Shown here piece by piece: positions 16,652 through 25,330 of a stretch of 64,000 nt of DNA (position 1 is the stretch's first letter; each line of letters begins with the position of its first letter). Source of the DNA: Bradyrhizobium sp. 195 (GTDB lineage Bacteria; Pseudomonadota; Alphaproteobacteria; Rhizobiales; Xanthobacteraceae); the NCBI RefSeq assembly GCF_023101665.1, contig NZ_CP082161.1, forward strand, positions 310,001 through 374,000, given 5' to 3'. The notes under the pieces were generated by a model. The model had not been told where the DNA came from, made no database searches, and saw only the letters and a list, made by a program, of their open reading frames with translations. Both the position numbers and the translations under genes were made by a program.

Positions 16652-17632
16652 TTAGCGCCAGCCTTCGACGTGGGCATCGGCCGTGACCCGCGGCTGCAGG
16701 CCCAGGATGTCCCGGACCTTGGCAGGCCAGGCGGAAAGGTCGGTGCCGTGGGTGTGGAACATGGCGACAGCAAGCCGGTCCATGCCGAAGGCGACGCAGC
16801 CGGTGTGGGCCGGCTCGCCACTGGCATCCTGGATTCCCCAGGTCGTGCCGAAATGCTCGCGGTGATAGTTGAAGCTCATGCAGGCCGTCGGCTGCTCTTC
16901 CGAGCGCAGCGGAATGAGAAGCTCGAACTTGAGCTGCTGCTGCTTCTGGCTCACCGCCTTCATCTGGCCGACGCGACCGAAGAAAGGATCGCTGGCATAG
17001 TCGACGCGGAAAGAGAGGCCGAGGTCAGTCGCGATTTTCTGCGCGCGCACCATCCAGCGCTCGCGGAAATCAGCGACGTCGTCGGGGCTGCCGATGCAGA
17101 CATATTCGCGCATCCGGAACGATTGCAGCCGGTCGAGATGCTTCGACGGCTCGCGGCGGAAGCAATCCGCGGCAACGTCGAAGCGCAGGCCGCCCTTCGG
17201 CAAGGGTCCGCGGCTCGCCGCGATCGGATAGACCGGATAGCAGGCGGCAGGCGACAGCACGAGATCGGCGGGCGACAGCGAGGTGGTCCAGTCGCCACCG
17301 GCGTCGAAGCGGCTCACCGCGGCGTTGATCTCGCGTTCGGTCCCGTGCAGGCCGCAAACGCAGCCGAGCAGGTTCGGAAAGCTCTTGAGGTAGCCGGATT
17401 TTTCCAGCTGAGCCCGGCTCATCACCGGCGGGAAGCGCATCACCTCGGTGCCGGTCTCGCGATGGCTCGTGATCAGCGCGGCGAGCTTCTCGACGACGTC
17501 TTCATAGAGTGCGGTACGGGCATAGACGCCGTCGGCGCCCATGCGGTGGAACAGCTTGTCGGCGAGATGATCGAGCGGATCGATCATCTGCGGCGCGGTC
17601 GCGGGCGAATCAGGAAGAATGGCAATGTTCAT
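16652..17632 (-). CDS. amino acid:[carrier protein] ligase (atypical seryl-tRNA-synthetase-like)
   Basis: A 326-residue class II aminoacyl-tRNA-synthetase catalytic core with no tRNA-binding arm. Established for this family: it makes glycyl- or alanyl-adenylate and loads the amino acid on the phosphopantetheine of a small carrier protein instead of tRNA. The best-known member is B. japonicum Bll0957, also 326 residues. Its zinc ligands, as I recall them, are Cys131, Glu176 and Cys279, and all three are present here at exactly those positions (C131 in AACYPV, E176 in RMREYV, C279 in HTGCVAFG). Motif 2 is FRREPSKHLDRLQSFRMRE, and motif 3 is GMDRLAVAMFHTHG. The ATG at 17632 gives the family length. 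Neighbours: a flavoprotein upstream and an acyltransferase downstream, with the likely carrier protein divergent. Confidence 0.92.
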   Translation of the reverse strand: MNIAILPDSPATAPQMIDPLDHLADKLFHRMGADGVYARTALYEDVVEKLAALITSHRETGTEVMRFPPVMSRAQLEKSGYLKSFPNLLGCVCGLHGTEREINAAVSRFDAGGDWTTSLSPADLVLSPAACYPVYPIAASRGPLPKGGLRFDVAADCFRREPSKHLDRLQSFRMREYVCIGSPDDVADFRERWMVRAQKIATDLGLSFRVDYASDPFFGRVGQMKAVSQKQQQLKFELLIPLRSEEQPTACMSFNYHREHFGTTWGIQDASGEPAHTGCVAFGMDRLAVAMFHTHGTDLSAWPAKVRDILGLQPRVTADAHVEGWR

Positions 17633-17686
17633 GTCGCGATGTCCTGCTATCTCAAAATTGTTCTTGTTGGTTCGGTCGTCAAACAC

Positions 17687-18904
17687 TTAGTCGCGAAGGC
17701 TGCTTGGCACGCCGCTCATCAGCGTTGATGTCGCGGCATTGGCCAGAATGCGGTCGTTGTTGATCATGATCGGGGACGACAATACGTCGCGGAGGTGCCG
17801 GCCCATGGTGAACTCGCCGTCGTTGCGGTAGCCGGAGAGGCCGGCCGTGCGCATCGCATGCATCACGGTTTCGACTGCGAGCTCGGAAGCCTGCACCTTC
17901 AGAAGCGTGATCGAGGACTGAAAGTCGAGCGAGGCGAGCGCGCGCTCGTCATGCTCGGCGTGGGCAAAGGCGTCGATGTTGGCCGATAATAGCGCGCGCA
18001 GCTTGGCCAGCGACATCTTTGCGGCAGTGAAGTGCGCGGCGGCCGGCGGCATCTGGCCGCCGGAGCTGCGCGCCGCCTTGCGGATGAAAGCCTGTGCGCG
18101 GGTCACGGCTGCGGCGGCGATGCCGGCCCAGGCCGACGACCAGCACAGATGTGCGAACGGCGTCATGGTCTGGGCGTGGATCTTGTCATAGGATTCCGGA
18201 AAGACGCGATCGGCGGGGCAATCGACCTTCAGCTCGAAACCGGTCGAGCAGGTGCCGCGCATGCCGAGCGTTTCCCAGCCCAGTGTTCGCTTCAGCGAAT
18301 AATCGTCCTTGGCGAGCGCCAGCAGCACCTGATCGGAGGCAGCGGCCTCGGTGGCGCGGCGGGCGATGGTAACGAGGCCATCGGCTTCCGCGCCGTAGGA
18401 GATCACGGTGGCGTCGCGCACCAGCGAAACCGTGTCGCCGGCGTGGTCGACGGCCGCGGCGCTGGCGCGGATGTTGCCGCCGTTCTGGCCTTCGGTGGTG
18501 GAGGAGGCGAGCAGCCACTGGTCGCGGGCGACCCGGCGCATCATGGTTTCCATCCAGGGGATGCCATGGCCGTGCCTGACGACGCACGCAACCTTGGTCT
18601 GGTGCATCGCGTAGATCATCGCGGTCGAGGCGCAGGCGCGTCCGAGCGTGTAGCAGATGTCGGTGACGTCGTAGATGGAGGCACCGAAGCCGCCGAATTC
18701 CACCGGGATCATGACGCCGAGCAATTTTTGCTCGCGCGCGACCTCGAAAGCCTTGTGCGGGAAACGGGCATCGCGATCGACCCCATCGGCGTCGGCCGCG
18801 GCAGCTGCGGCGGTCCGGGCGGCGCGCTCGATCAGGGAGGGACCTTGCTCCAGGAAGCTCGTCTGCGTTTCGTCGACAGTGAGGACTGCTTCACGCACGT
18901 TCAT
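17687..18904 (-). CDS. acyl-CoA-dehydrogenase-fold flavoprotein of the aminoacyl-carrier-protein locus
   Basis: A 405-residue protein with the acyl-CoA dehydrogenase architecture: N-terminal helices, then a beta domain starting near SSTTEGQNGGNIRAS, then a C-terminal helical bundle ending GLSGYRNDGEFTMGRHLRDVLSSPIMINNDRI. By eye it has no glutamate at either usual catalytic-base site: SPIMINND stands where dehydrogenases have 'IYEGT', and the helix that carries 'ERL' in isovaleryl-type enzymes reads TPFAHLCWSSAW. It may instead be a flavin-dependent oxygenase or hydroxylase of the same fold, or use another base. Immediate upstream partner of the ligase (54-base gap), with a good GGAGG site, so a carrier-bound aminoacyl group is the likely substrate (inference). 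Confidence 0.75.
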   Translation of the reverse strand: MNVREAVLTVDETQTSFLEQGPSLIERAARTAAAAAADADGVDRDARFPHKAFEVAREQKLLGVMIPVEFGGFGASIYDVTDICYTLGRACASTAMIYAMHQTKVACVVRHGHGIPWMETMMRRVARDQWLLASSTTEGQNGGNIRASAAAVDHAGDTVSLVRDATVISYGAEADGLVTIARRATEAAASDQVLLALAKDDYSLKRTLGWETLGMRGTCSTGFELKVDCPADRVFPESYDKIHAQTMTPFAHLCWSSAWAGIAAAAVTRAQAFIRKAARSSGGQMPPAAAHFTAAKMSLAKLRALLSANIDAFAHAEHDERALASLDFQSSITLLKVQASELAVETVMHAMRTAGLSGYRNDGEFTMGRHLRDVLSSPIMINNDRILANAATSTLMSGVPSSLRD

Positions 18905-19262
18905 ACTCGTCCGCCTCCGGTTTGCCGTTCGAGATCGCCGGCATCATTCGCGATGCGCGTAAGCAATCCTCCGGCCATCTTTGCTTGTGACACGAGGCTA
19001 CGGATTTAATTCAAATTCGTCGATGAAATAGAGGGTAAACAAAGTCCAATTCCGAACGAACAGTTAAGGTCCGGTTGTTTGCATCTCCCGATTTTCGGAC
19101 ATCGCGTTAGGAATCTGGAAGAAGCCCGAATTCCAAACAATCTGAGTCATCGTTTACTAAGAAACGCGAAGTATGAGTGCCGCCCATTGCGGGACCGGCG
19201 CGCCCGTGCCCATCGTAGCCGGAAGCCGGTCCGACCTTTGACAGACAGACGGGAATTTGCCG
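18905..19262. promoter_or_regulatory. divergent intergenic region, carrier-protein locus
   Basis: A 358-base gene-free stretch between the flavoprotein gene (leftward) and the carrier-protein gene (rightward). About 19010-19170 is clearly more AT-rich than the surroundings and is where both promoters should lie. I see no confident -35/-10 pair and no strong palindrome. A TTGACA at 19238 is too close to the carrier-protein ATG to serve as its -35. Confidence 0.5.
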
Positions 19263-19535
19263 ATGCAAGCCTTTGATACCGAATTGCGCAATCGCATCAT
19301 CAAGCTGGTGAAGGGCATCCTCGAACAGAATTCGCTCATCGCCGACATCACGCCGTCCGCCAAGCTCGTCGATGCCGGCCTGACCTCGATGGACATGGTC
19401 AATCTGATGCTCGGCGTCGAAGCCGAGTTCGACTTCACTATCCCGCAATCCGACATCACGCCGGAGAATTTCCAGTCCGTCGAGACGCTGGAGCGGATGG
19501 TGGCAACCCAGCTGCGACTGGCGAACGCGGCGTAA
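19263..19535 (+). CDS. acyl/aminoacyl carrier protein
   Basis: A 90-residue acidic four-helix carrier protein with the phosphopantetheine motif DAGLTSMDMV (Ser42). It is free-standing and unlike the housekeeping AcpP (GADSLDTVE), so it is probably the dedicated acceptor of the ligase encoded divergently; the characterised ligases use such a neighbouring carrier. It must be activated by a phosphopantetheinyl transferase encoded elsewhere. The ATG at 19263 is chosen. A TTG two codons upstream is possible. Confidence 0.88.
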   Translation: MQAFDTELRNRIIKLVKGILEQNSLIADITPSAKLVDAGLTSMDMVNLMLGVEAEFDFTIPQSDITPENFQSVETLERMVATQLRLANAA

Positions 19536-19550
19536 GCCGGCTCTCTCCTC

Positions 19551-19636
19551 CGTCATTGCGAGCGAAGCGAAGCAATCCAGACTGCCTCTGAGGCGGCGGT
19601 CTGGATTGCTTCGTCGCTGCGCTCCTCGTAATGACG
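19551..19636. repeat. REP-like palindrome, family A
   Basis: Arms cgtcattgcgagcgaagcgaagcaatccaga and tctggattgcttcg...cgtaatgacg, 15 bases after the carrier-protein stop. Closely related to the copies at 230, 21753, 47906 and 61170. It may define the 3' end of the carrier-protein message. Confidence 0.85.
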
Positions 19637-19714
19637 CCGATCCCCCGTTCCAAAACCGCCCCAAAGCTGGCATAGCTTAACCATGTCCTACGTGGCGAAC
19701 AGGGTGGAGCAGGC

Positions 19715-20590
19715 ATGACGCAGGCGGTATTGGGCATCATCGGCGGCTCGGGCATCTATGACCTGCCTGGCCTCGAGGGTGCGCGCGAGGAGGTGATCGA
19801 GAGCCCCTGGGGCGAGCCGTCGGCTCCCTTAAGGCGCGGCACTATCGCCGGCCTGCCGATCGTGTTCCTGCCGCGGCACGACAAGGGCCACCGTCTCTCG
19901 CCCTCCGACATCAACTATCGCGCCAATATCGACGTGCTGAAGCGGGCGGGCGTCACCGACCTGATCTCGCTGTCGGCCTGCGGCTCCTTCAAAGAGGAAC
20001 TGCCGCCCGGCACGTTCGTTCTCGTCGATCAGTTCGTCGACCGCACCCACAAGCGTGAGAGCTCGTTCTTCGGCCGGGGCTGCGTCGCGCATGTGTCGAT
20101 GGCGCATCCGGTCTCGCCGCGGCTGCGCATCCATCTTGCTGCAGCGGCCGAGGCCGAGGGTATCGCGATCGGGCGTACCGGTACCTATGTCTGCATGGAA
20201 GGGCCGCAATTTTCGACATACGCGGAGAGCATGACCTACAAGACGCTGGGCTATTCGGTGATCGGCATGACCAACATGCCGGAGGCCAAGCTCGCGCGTG
20301 AGGCGGAGATCTGTTACGCCACCGTGGCAATGGTGACGGATTTCGACTGCTGGCATCCAGACCACGATGCCGTCACCGTACAGGACATCATCCGTGTGCT
20401 GACTTCAAATGCCGACAAGGCGAAGGCGCTGGTGGCGCGGCTGGCGAAGGATTTCCCGCGCGAGCACGAGCCGTGCCCGATCGGCTCCGACCGTGCGCTC
20501 GATACCGCGCTGATCACGGCGCCCGAGGCACGCGATCCCGAGCTTCTGAAGAAGCTCGATGCGGTGGCCGGGCGCATCCTGCGCGGTTGA
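19715..20590 (+). CDS. mtnP: S-methyl-5'-thioadenosine phosphorylase
   Basis: A 291-residue purine-phosphorylase-family enzyme that splits methylthioadenosine into adenine and methylthioribose-1-phosphate, the first step of methionine salvage. It has GIIGGSGIYDLPG at the N-terminus (phosphate loop), the RHDKGHRLSPSDINYRAN block, CMEGPQFSTYAES (purine/sulfur pocket) and VTDFDCWH. The length fits MTAP/MtnP. The start has GGTGGAGCAGG upstream. It is followed after 30 bases by mtnA, the next enzyme. Confidence 0.93.
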   Translation: MTQAVLGIIGGSGIYDLPGLEGAREEVIESPWGEPSAPLRRGTIAGLPIVFLPRHDKGHRLSPSDINYRANIDVLKRAGVTDLISLSACGSFKEELPPGTFVLVDQFVDRTHKRESSFFGRGCVAHVSMAHPVSPRLRIHLAAAAEAEGIAIGRTGTYVCMEGPQFSTYAESMTYKTLGYSVIGMTNMPEAKLAREAEICYATVAMVTDFDCWHPDHDAVTVQDIIRVLTSNADKAKALVARLAKDFPREHEPCPIGSDRALDTALITAPEARDPELLKKLDAVAGRILRG

Positions 20591-20620
20591 GGCGCAAGAA
20601 GGACGAAAAGGCAGAATGCC

Positions 20621-21724
20621 ATGAAGGTCGACGGCAAGCATTTCCGCAGCATCTGGCGCGAAGGCGACGGCTGGTCGATCGGCGCGATCGACCAGCGCCG
20701 GTTGCCCCACGAGTTCGTCGTTGCGAAGCTGACCTCTTGCGAAGACGCAGCTGTTGCCATTCGCGACATGCTGGTGCGCGGCGCGCCGCTGATCGGCGCC
20801 ACCGCGGCCTACGGCATGGCGCTCGCAATGCGCGAGGATGCCTCCGATGCTGGCCTGAAGCGCGCCTATGAGACGCTGGTCGTGGCGCGGCCGACGGCGA
20901 TCAATCTGAAATGGGCCCTGGACGAGATGCGCGCGACGCTTGCGCCGATCGATCCGGTTGAAAGGGCCGAGGCAGCCTACGCGCGCGCCGACGAGATCGT
21001 CGAGCAGGATGTCGAGATCAACCGCGGCATTGCCGGCAACGGTCTGAAGCTGATCGAGGCGATGGCGGCGAAGAAGCCGGGCGAGACGGTCAATGTCCTG
21101 ACCCATTGCAACGCCGGCTGGCTCGCCACCGTCGACTGGGGCACGGCGACGGCACCGATCTATCTGGCGCATGAGCGCGGCATCAGGATCCATGTCTGGG
21201 TCGACGAGACCCGTCCGCGCAACCAGGGTGCCTCGCTCACCGCCTGGGAGCTCGGCCATCACGGCGTGCCACACACGGTGATCCCCGACAACACCGGCGG
21301 GCATCTGATGCAGCACGGCATGGTCGATCTCGCCATCGTCGGCACCGACCGCGTCGCCGCCAATGGCGACGTCTGCAACAAGATCGGCACCTACCTGAAG
21401 GCGCTCGCCGCGCATGACAACGGCGTGCCGTTCTACGTCGCGCTGCCCTCACCGACGATCGATTTCGCCGTCCATGACGGCATCCGCGACATCCCGATCG
21501 AGCAGCGCAGCGGCGTGGAGGTGACCGACATGACCGGCCGCACGGCGGATGGACGGCTGGAGACGGTGCGGATCGTGCCCGAGGGATCGCCGGTCGCGAA
21601 TTATGCCTTCGACGTCACGCCGGCGCGGCTCGTGACCGGCCTCATCACCGAGCGCGGTGTGCTGAAGCCGGATCGTGCTGCGCTCGCGGCGGCATTCCCG
21701 GAGCGGATCGCAGCCGCGGAGTAG
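20621..21724 (+). CDS. mtnA: S-methyl-5-thioribose-1-phosphate isomerase
   Basis: A 367-residue member of the eIF2B-like isomerase family that converts methylthioribose-1-phosphate to methylthioribulose-1-phosphate. The catalytic cysteine is C163 in [11 protein letters not shown] and the catalytic aspartate D243 in [18 protein letters not shown]. The N-terminal [17 protein letters not shown] block is typical. It forms a two-gene unit with mtnP. The later salvage genes (mtnB, C, D or a RuBisCO-like bypass) are not in this window. Confidence 0.93.
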   Translation: MKVDGKHFRSIWREGDGWSIGAIDQRRLPHEFVVAKLTSCEDAAVAIRDMLVRGAPLIGATAAYGMALAMREDASDAGLKRAYETLVVARPTAINLKWALDEMRATLAPIDPVERAEAAYARADEIVEQDVEINRGIAGNGLKLIEAMAAKKPGETVNVLTHCNAGWLATVDWGTATAPIYLAHERGIRIHVWVDETRPRNQGASLTAWELGHHGVPHTVIPDNTGGHLMQHGMVDLAIVGTDRVAANGDVCNKIGTYLKALAAHDNGVPFYVALPSPTIDFAVHDGIRDIPIEQRSGVEVTDMTGRTADGRLETVRIVPEGSPVANYAFDVTPARLVTGLITERGVLKPDRAALAAAFPERIAAAE

Positions 21725-21752
21725 ATTTGGTTGGGGGAAATCCCGCCACGGC

Positions 21753-21838
21753 CGTCATTGCGAGCGCAGCGAAGCAATCCAGAGTCCCTCCGCGGAAAGA
21801 CTCTGGATTGCTTCGTCGCTACGCTTCTCGCAATGACG
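21753..21838. repeat. REP-like palindrome, family A
   Basis: Arms cgtcattgcgagcgcagcgaagcaatccagagtc and gactctggattgcttcgtcg...ctcgcaatgacg, 28 bases after mtnA. It is followed almost at once by a family B element, so the two families sit in tandem here. Confidence 0.85.
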
Positions 21839-21852
21839 GCTTAACTAGTCTT

Positions 21853-21929
21853 GTAGGGTGGGCAAAGGCGCGGAAGCGCCGTGCCCACCATATGCTTGTG
21901 GTGGGCACGCTTCGCTTTACCCACCCTAC
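21853..21929. repeat. REP-like palindrome, family B
   Basis: Arms gtagggtgggcaaaggcgcg...cgtgcccacc and ggtgggcacgcttcgctttacccaccctac. It lies between mtnA and the convergent HAD gene, a position consistent with bidirectional termination. Confidence 0.8.
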
Positions 21930-21957
21930 GGCTTCGCGCATCGCAAGGATGAGTTGC

Positions 21958-22593
21958 CTACCTCAGCTTCAACCCCGTCGCCTTCTCGAGCTCCCCGATC
22001 GCCTGCGCGCCGCTCGTCACCTTGATCGTGGTCATGCCCATTTCGCGCGCGGGCTTGAGGTTGACGCCGAGGTCGTCGAGATAGACGCACGTCTTGGGAT
22101 CGACCTTCAGCGTCTCCACCATCATCTGATAGATGCGCGGGTCGGGCTTGCGCAGGCCGATCTTGGCGGATTCGATGACGTGGTCAAACAGCACCATGAC
22201 TTCGGCGATATAAAGGGAGCGTCCGGTCATGCTGCCGATCGCGTTGGCCGGCAAATTATTGGTGATGCAACCGGTCTTGAATTTCGTCTTGATGCGCTTC
22301 AATGCCTCGACCATCTCGGGGCGCAGATCGCCCTGCAGCAACGATACCACGTCGCGCCCGCGCACCTCGGCACCGAGCGCGCGAGACTCCTCGGCGAACA
22401 GATGATCGAACGTTTCGATATCGACCTCCGCCCGCTCGAACTTGGCCCAGGCGTTTTCCAGATGGTTGGCGGCGTTGGTTCGCCGGATGATGTCGGTCGG
22501 CAGCCCGCGCTCCGTCTCAAACCGCGCGAAGGCCTCGAACGGCGAACTCGTCAGCACGCCGCCAAAATCAAAGATCACCGCCTCGATCGCCAA
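21958..22593 (-). CDS. HAD-superfamily hydrolase (epoxide-hydrolase-N-terminal/ACAD10-like)
   Basis: A 211-residue HAD subfamily IA protein. Motif I is VIFDFGGVL, where the usual second Asp (DxD) is Gly, as in the N-terminal domain of soluble epoxide hydrolase and ACAD10. Motif II is GCITNN. Motif III is the lysine in KIGLRKPD, and motif IV is YLDDLGVN. Loss of the acid/base Asp makes simple phosphatase activity less certain. The reading frame opens with TTG at 22593, preceded by GAGGGCAGGACA; no ATG precedes motif I. It is divergent from the protease gene across about 100 bases. Confidence 0.82.
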   Translation of the reverse strand: MAIEAVIFDFGGVLTSSPFEAFARFETERGLPTDIIRRTNAANHLENAWAKFERAEVDIETFDHLFAEESRALGAEVRGRDVVSLLQGDLRPEMVEALKRIKTKFKTGCITNNLPANAIGSMTGRSLYIAEVMVLFDHVIESAKIGLRKPDPRIYQMMVETLKVDPKTCVYLDDLGVNLKPAREMGMTTIKVTSGAQAIGELEKATGLKLR

Positions 22594-22695
22594 TGTCCTG
22601 CCCTCGTCAATTCCTTTCCAAGAGGGCTAGCATGCGCTATCGGCAAGGGCCAGTCCGAAGCAAATTCAGGCGCTCACCGAACCGACGGCCGAGAT

Positions 22696-23463
22696 ATGTT
22701 CCCCATGAAGACGATCGCGACATTCGCCACGGCTACGCTGCTGTTCGCCACGCCCGCGCAGGCCATCGTCGGCGGCGGCACGCCGCAGGCCGATGGTGTG
22801 GCGCGCGCCGTCGTCACCATCGTCGGCTCGCGCGGCAATTTCTGCACCGGCAGCTTGATTGCGCCGCGCGTGGTCCTGACGGTCGCCCACTGCGTGCAGC
22901 CCGGCGCTGACTACAAGATCGTCGATCGCGGCGCCGACGGTGCGCCACAATTGCTGAACGTCCGCACGGTCGCGATCCATCCGAACTTCAACATGCAGGC
23001 GATGCAGTCGCACCGCGCCACCGCCGACGTGGCTTTGCTGCAACTGGAAATTCCACTTAAGGGAAAATCCACGGTGCCAATCGGCATGCCGCAAATTCCG
23101 ATTCGGGTCGGCGACCGCTTCACGATCGCCGGCATCGGCGTCACCGTTCGCGGCGACGGCAAGAGCGGCGGCACCACGCGCGTCGCGGGCCTCGTCACCA
23201 CCGGCCAGCCCGGAACGCTCCAGATCCGGCTGGTCGATCCCGTAACCAGCGGTGTTCGCGACGGAATTGGCGCTTGCACCGGTGATTCCGGTGGCCCTGT
23301 GTTCGAGGACAAGCCGAACGGCGCCGTGCTGGTCGGCCTCATCAGCTGGTCCACGGGGCCGAACGGTGCGGCCGGTTGCGGCGGGTTGACCGGCGTCACG
23401 CCGCTCACGCTCTACCGTGACTGGATCTTGCAGACTGCGCGGAGCTGGGGTGCGGCGCTGTGA
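22696..23463 (+). CDS. secreted trypsin-like serine protease (S1)
   Basis: A 255-residue exported protease. Its signal peptide ends near PAQA, directly before IVGGGTPQ, which mimics the activated N-terminus of chymotrypsin-fold enzymes. The catalytic triad is visible as LTVAHC (His), TADVALLQL (Asp) and CTGDSGGPVF (Ser). Cysteines pair as in the S1 family (FCTG..AHC; ACTG..AGCGG). Substrate preference is not clear from the S1 pocket. The start could equally be the ATG at 22705. It is a single-gene unit, divergent from the HAD gene. Confidence 0.85.
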   Translation: MFPMKTIATFATATLLFATPAQAIVGGGTPQADGVARAVVTIVGSRGNFCTGSLIAPRVVLTVAHCVQPGADYKIVDRGADGAPQLLNVRTVAIHPNFNMQAMQSHRATADVALLQLEIPLKGKSTVPIGMPQIPIRVGDRFTIAGIGVTVRGDGKSGGTTRVAGLVTTGQPGTLQIRLVDPVTSGVRDGIGACTGDSGGPVFEDKPNGAVLVGLISWSTGPNGAAGCGGLTGVTPLTLYRDWILQTARSWGAAL

Positions 23464-23587
23464 TTTGACCGCGGCTTGATCTATGTCATTTTGAAGCGGA
23501 AGCGCGGCGGGTGATCATGCCGGCCGCGGAGGAAACGCGCCGTCCGTCAAGGGCGGCCATAAGAACAAGCAAGGCATAGAAGCAACA

Positions 23588-25090
23588 ATGAATGTCGCTG
23601 TTCGCGGTCACACCGCTACCAAGCAAGCTTCCGAACATTTCGACGTGCTGATCGTCGGCGCCGGCATCTCCGGCATCGGCAGCGCCTATCACATCGAAAA
23701 GCAGTTGCCGGGCACCAGCTACGTCATCCTGGAGACGCAGGAAACGTTCGGCGGCACCTGGAGCACACATCGCTATCCCGGCATTCGCTCCGACAGCGAT
23801 CTCCATACCTTCGGCTACAGCTTCAAGCCCTGGGTCGGCCCGCCGATCGCGACCGCCGAGGAGATTCTCTCCTATATGAACGAAGTCATCGAGGATAACG
23901 GCCTCGCAAAGCACATCCGCTACAAGCACAAGATCAATTCGGCGAGCTGGTCGAGCGAGCAAAATCTCTGGACCATCGAGGCGGTGACGACCGACACCGG
24001 CGAGCCCAGGACCTTCACCGCAAACTTTCTCTGGATGTGCCAGGGCTATTATCGCCATTCGGAAGGTTACACGCCGGAATGGAAGGGCACGGACCGCTTC
24101 AAGGGCCGCATCGTCCATCCCCAGACCTGGCCTGACGATATCGACCTTACGGACAAGAAGGTCGTCGTGATCGGCTCGGGCGCGACCGCCGCGACGCTGG
24201 TGCCGAATATTGCCGACAAGTGTGCGCACGTCACGATGCTGCAGCGTTCGCCGACCTTTTTCCGTCTCGGCCGCAACGCCATCGAAATCGCGGAGGAGCT
24301 GCGCCGGCTCCAGGTCGACGAGAAATGGATCCACGAGATCGTCCGCCGCAAGATCCTGTTCGAGCAGGATGCGTTCACCAAACTCTGCGTGTCCAAGCCT
24401 GAGCAGGTCAAGAAGGAGCTGATCGGCCAGATCAGCGCGGTCCTCGGTCCCGACTACGACGTCGAGACGCATTTCACGCCGAGCTACCGGCCGTGGCGCC
24501 AGCGCATCGCCTTTGTGCCGGACGCCGATCTGTTCAACGGCATCGCCAGCGGCAAGGCCTCCGTCGTCACCGACGAGATCGAGTGCTTCGTCGAGAACGG
24601 CATCCAGCTCAAATCCGGAAAGCTGCTGGAAGCCGATATCATCGTCACCGCGACCGGCTTCAACCTCGCGGCCCTCGGCGACATCGCCTTCGAGATCGAC
24701 GGCAAGCCGCTCGCCTTCGGCGACACCGTTACTTATCGCGGCATGATGTTCACGGGCGTGCCGAACATGGTCTGGGTGTTCGGTTATTTCCGCGCCAGCT
24801 GGACGCTGCGCGTCGATCTCGTCGCCGATTTCGTCTGCCGGCTGCTCGGGCATATGAAGAGCAAGGGCGCGAAGAAGGTCGAGGTGAGCTTGCGCGCTGA
24901 GGACCACAACATGCCGATCCTGCCCTGGATCGATCCGGAAAACTTCAACCCCGGCTACATGATGCGCAACATGGACCTGTTGCCCAAGCGCGGCGACAAG
25001 CCGGAATGGCAGCACAGCCAGGACTACTGGACCGAGAAGGACGAGATCCCGAAGACGGACCTGGACGACAAGGCGTTTGTGTATGGGTGA
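23588..25090 (+). CDS. Baeyer-Villiger-type flavin monooxygenase
   Basis: A 500-residue class B flavoprotein monooxygenase. The FAD Rossmann motif is VGAGISGIGSAYH (23-35), the Baeyer-Villiger fingerprint F-x-G-x-x-x-H-x-x-x-W-P is FKGRIVHPQTWP (171-182), and the NADPH Rossmann motif is VIGSGATAATL (195-205). It oxidises ketones, amines or sulfides with O2 and NADPH; the substrate is not predictable. The EMO/EtaA-like ending (DNMPILPW...NPGYMMRNMDLLPKRGD) resembles monooxygenases of the EthA type. It is monocistronic, followed by a repeat. Confidence 0.88.
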   Translation: MNVAVRGHTATKQASEHFDVLIVGAGISGIGSAYHIEKQLPGTSYVILETQETFGGTWSTHRYPGIRSDSDLHTFGYSFKPWVGPPIATAEEILSYMNEVIEDNGLAKHIRYKHKINSASWSSEQNLWTIEAVTTDTGEPRTFTANFLWMCQGYYRHSEGYTPEWKGTDRFKGRIVHPQTWPDDIDLTDKKVVVIGSGATAATLVPNIADKCAHVTMLQRSPTFFRLGRNAIEIAEELRRLQVDEKWIHEIVRRKILFEQDAFTKLCVSKPEQVKKELIGQISAVLGPDYDVETHFTPSYRPWRQRIAFVPDADLFNGIASGKASVVTDEIECFVENGIQLKSGKLLEADIIVTATGFNLAALGDIAFEIDGKPLAFGDTVTYRGMMFTGVPNMVWVFGYFRASWTLRVDLVADFVCRLLGHMKSKGAKKVEVSLRAEDHNMPILPWIDPENFNPGYMMRNMDLLPKRGDKPEWQHSQDYWTEKDEIPKTDLDDKAFVYG

Positions 25091-25150
25091 GGGCGTTCGT
25101 GGGTGAGGTTCGTGTGAGGTGCGGGGCGACCGATCACCACATCCTCCGCT

Positions 25151-25289
25151 GTCGTCCCGGGGGCGCGAAGCGAACCCGGGATCCATACCACAGGGAGTGG
25201 TTATCAGGCGCGCTGTTAACTCCGAGTCTTCGCTAAACTTCTCCCTGTGTTATGGGTCCCGGATCCGCGCTGCGCTTGTCCGGGACGAC
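25151..25289. repeat. large palindromic repeat, family C relative
   Basis: Arms gtcgtcccggggg.cgaacccgggatccata and tatgggtcccggatccgcgctgcgc.tgtccgggacgac, with a 50-base unrelated centre. It is similar in design to the elements at 57149 and 59089 and lies between two convergent genes. Confidence 0.75.
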
Positions 25290-25330
25290 ACTGTTTGCAA
25301 GGTTAGTGGCGTGCCCCTACCTGCAATAGC

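Noticed and set aside
19238-19243. TTGACA as a -35 box for the carrier-protein gene
   Set aside because: It ends 19 bases before the ATG, so a matching -10 would fall on or inside the start codon.
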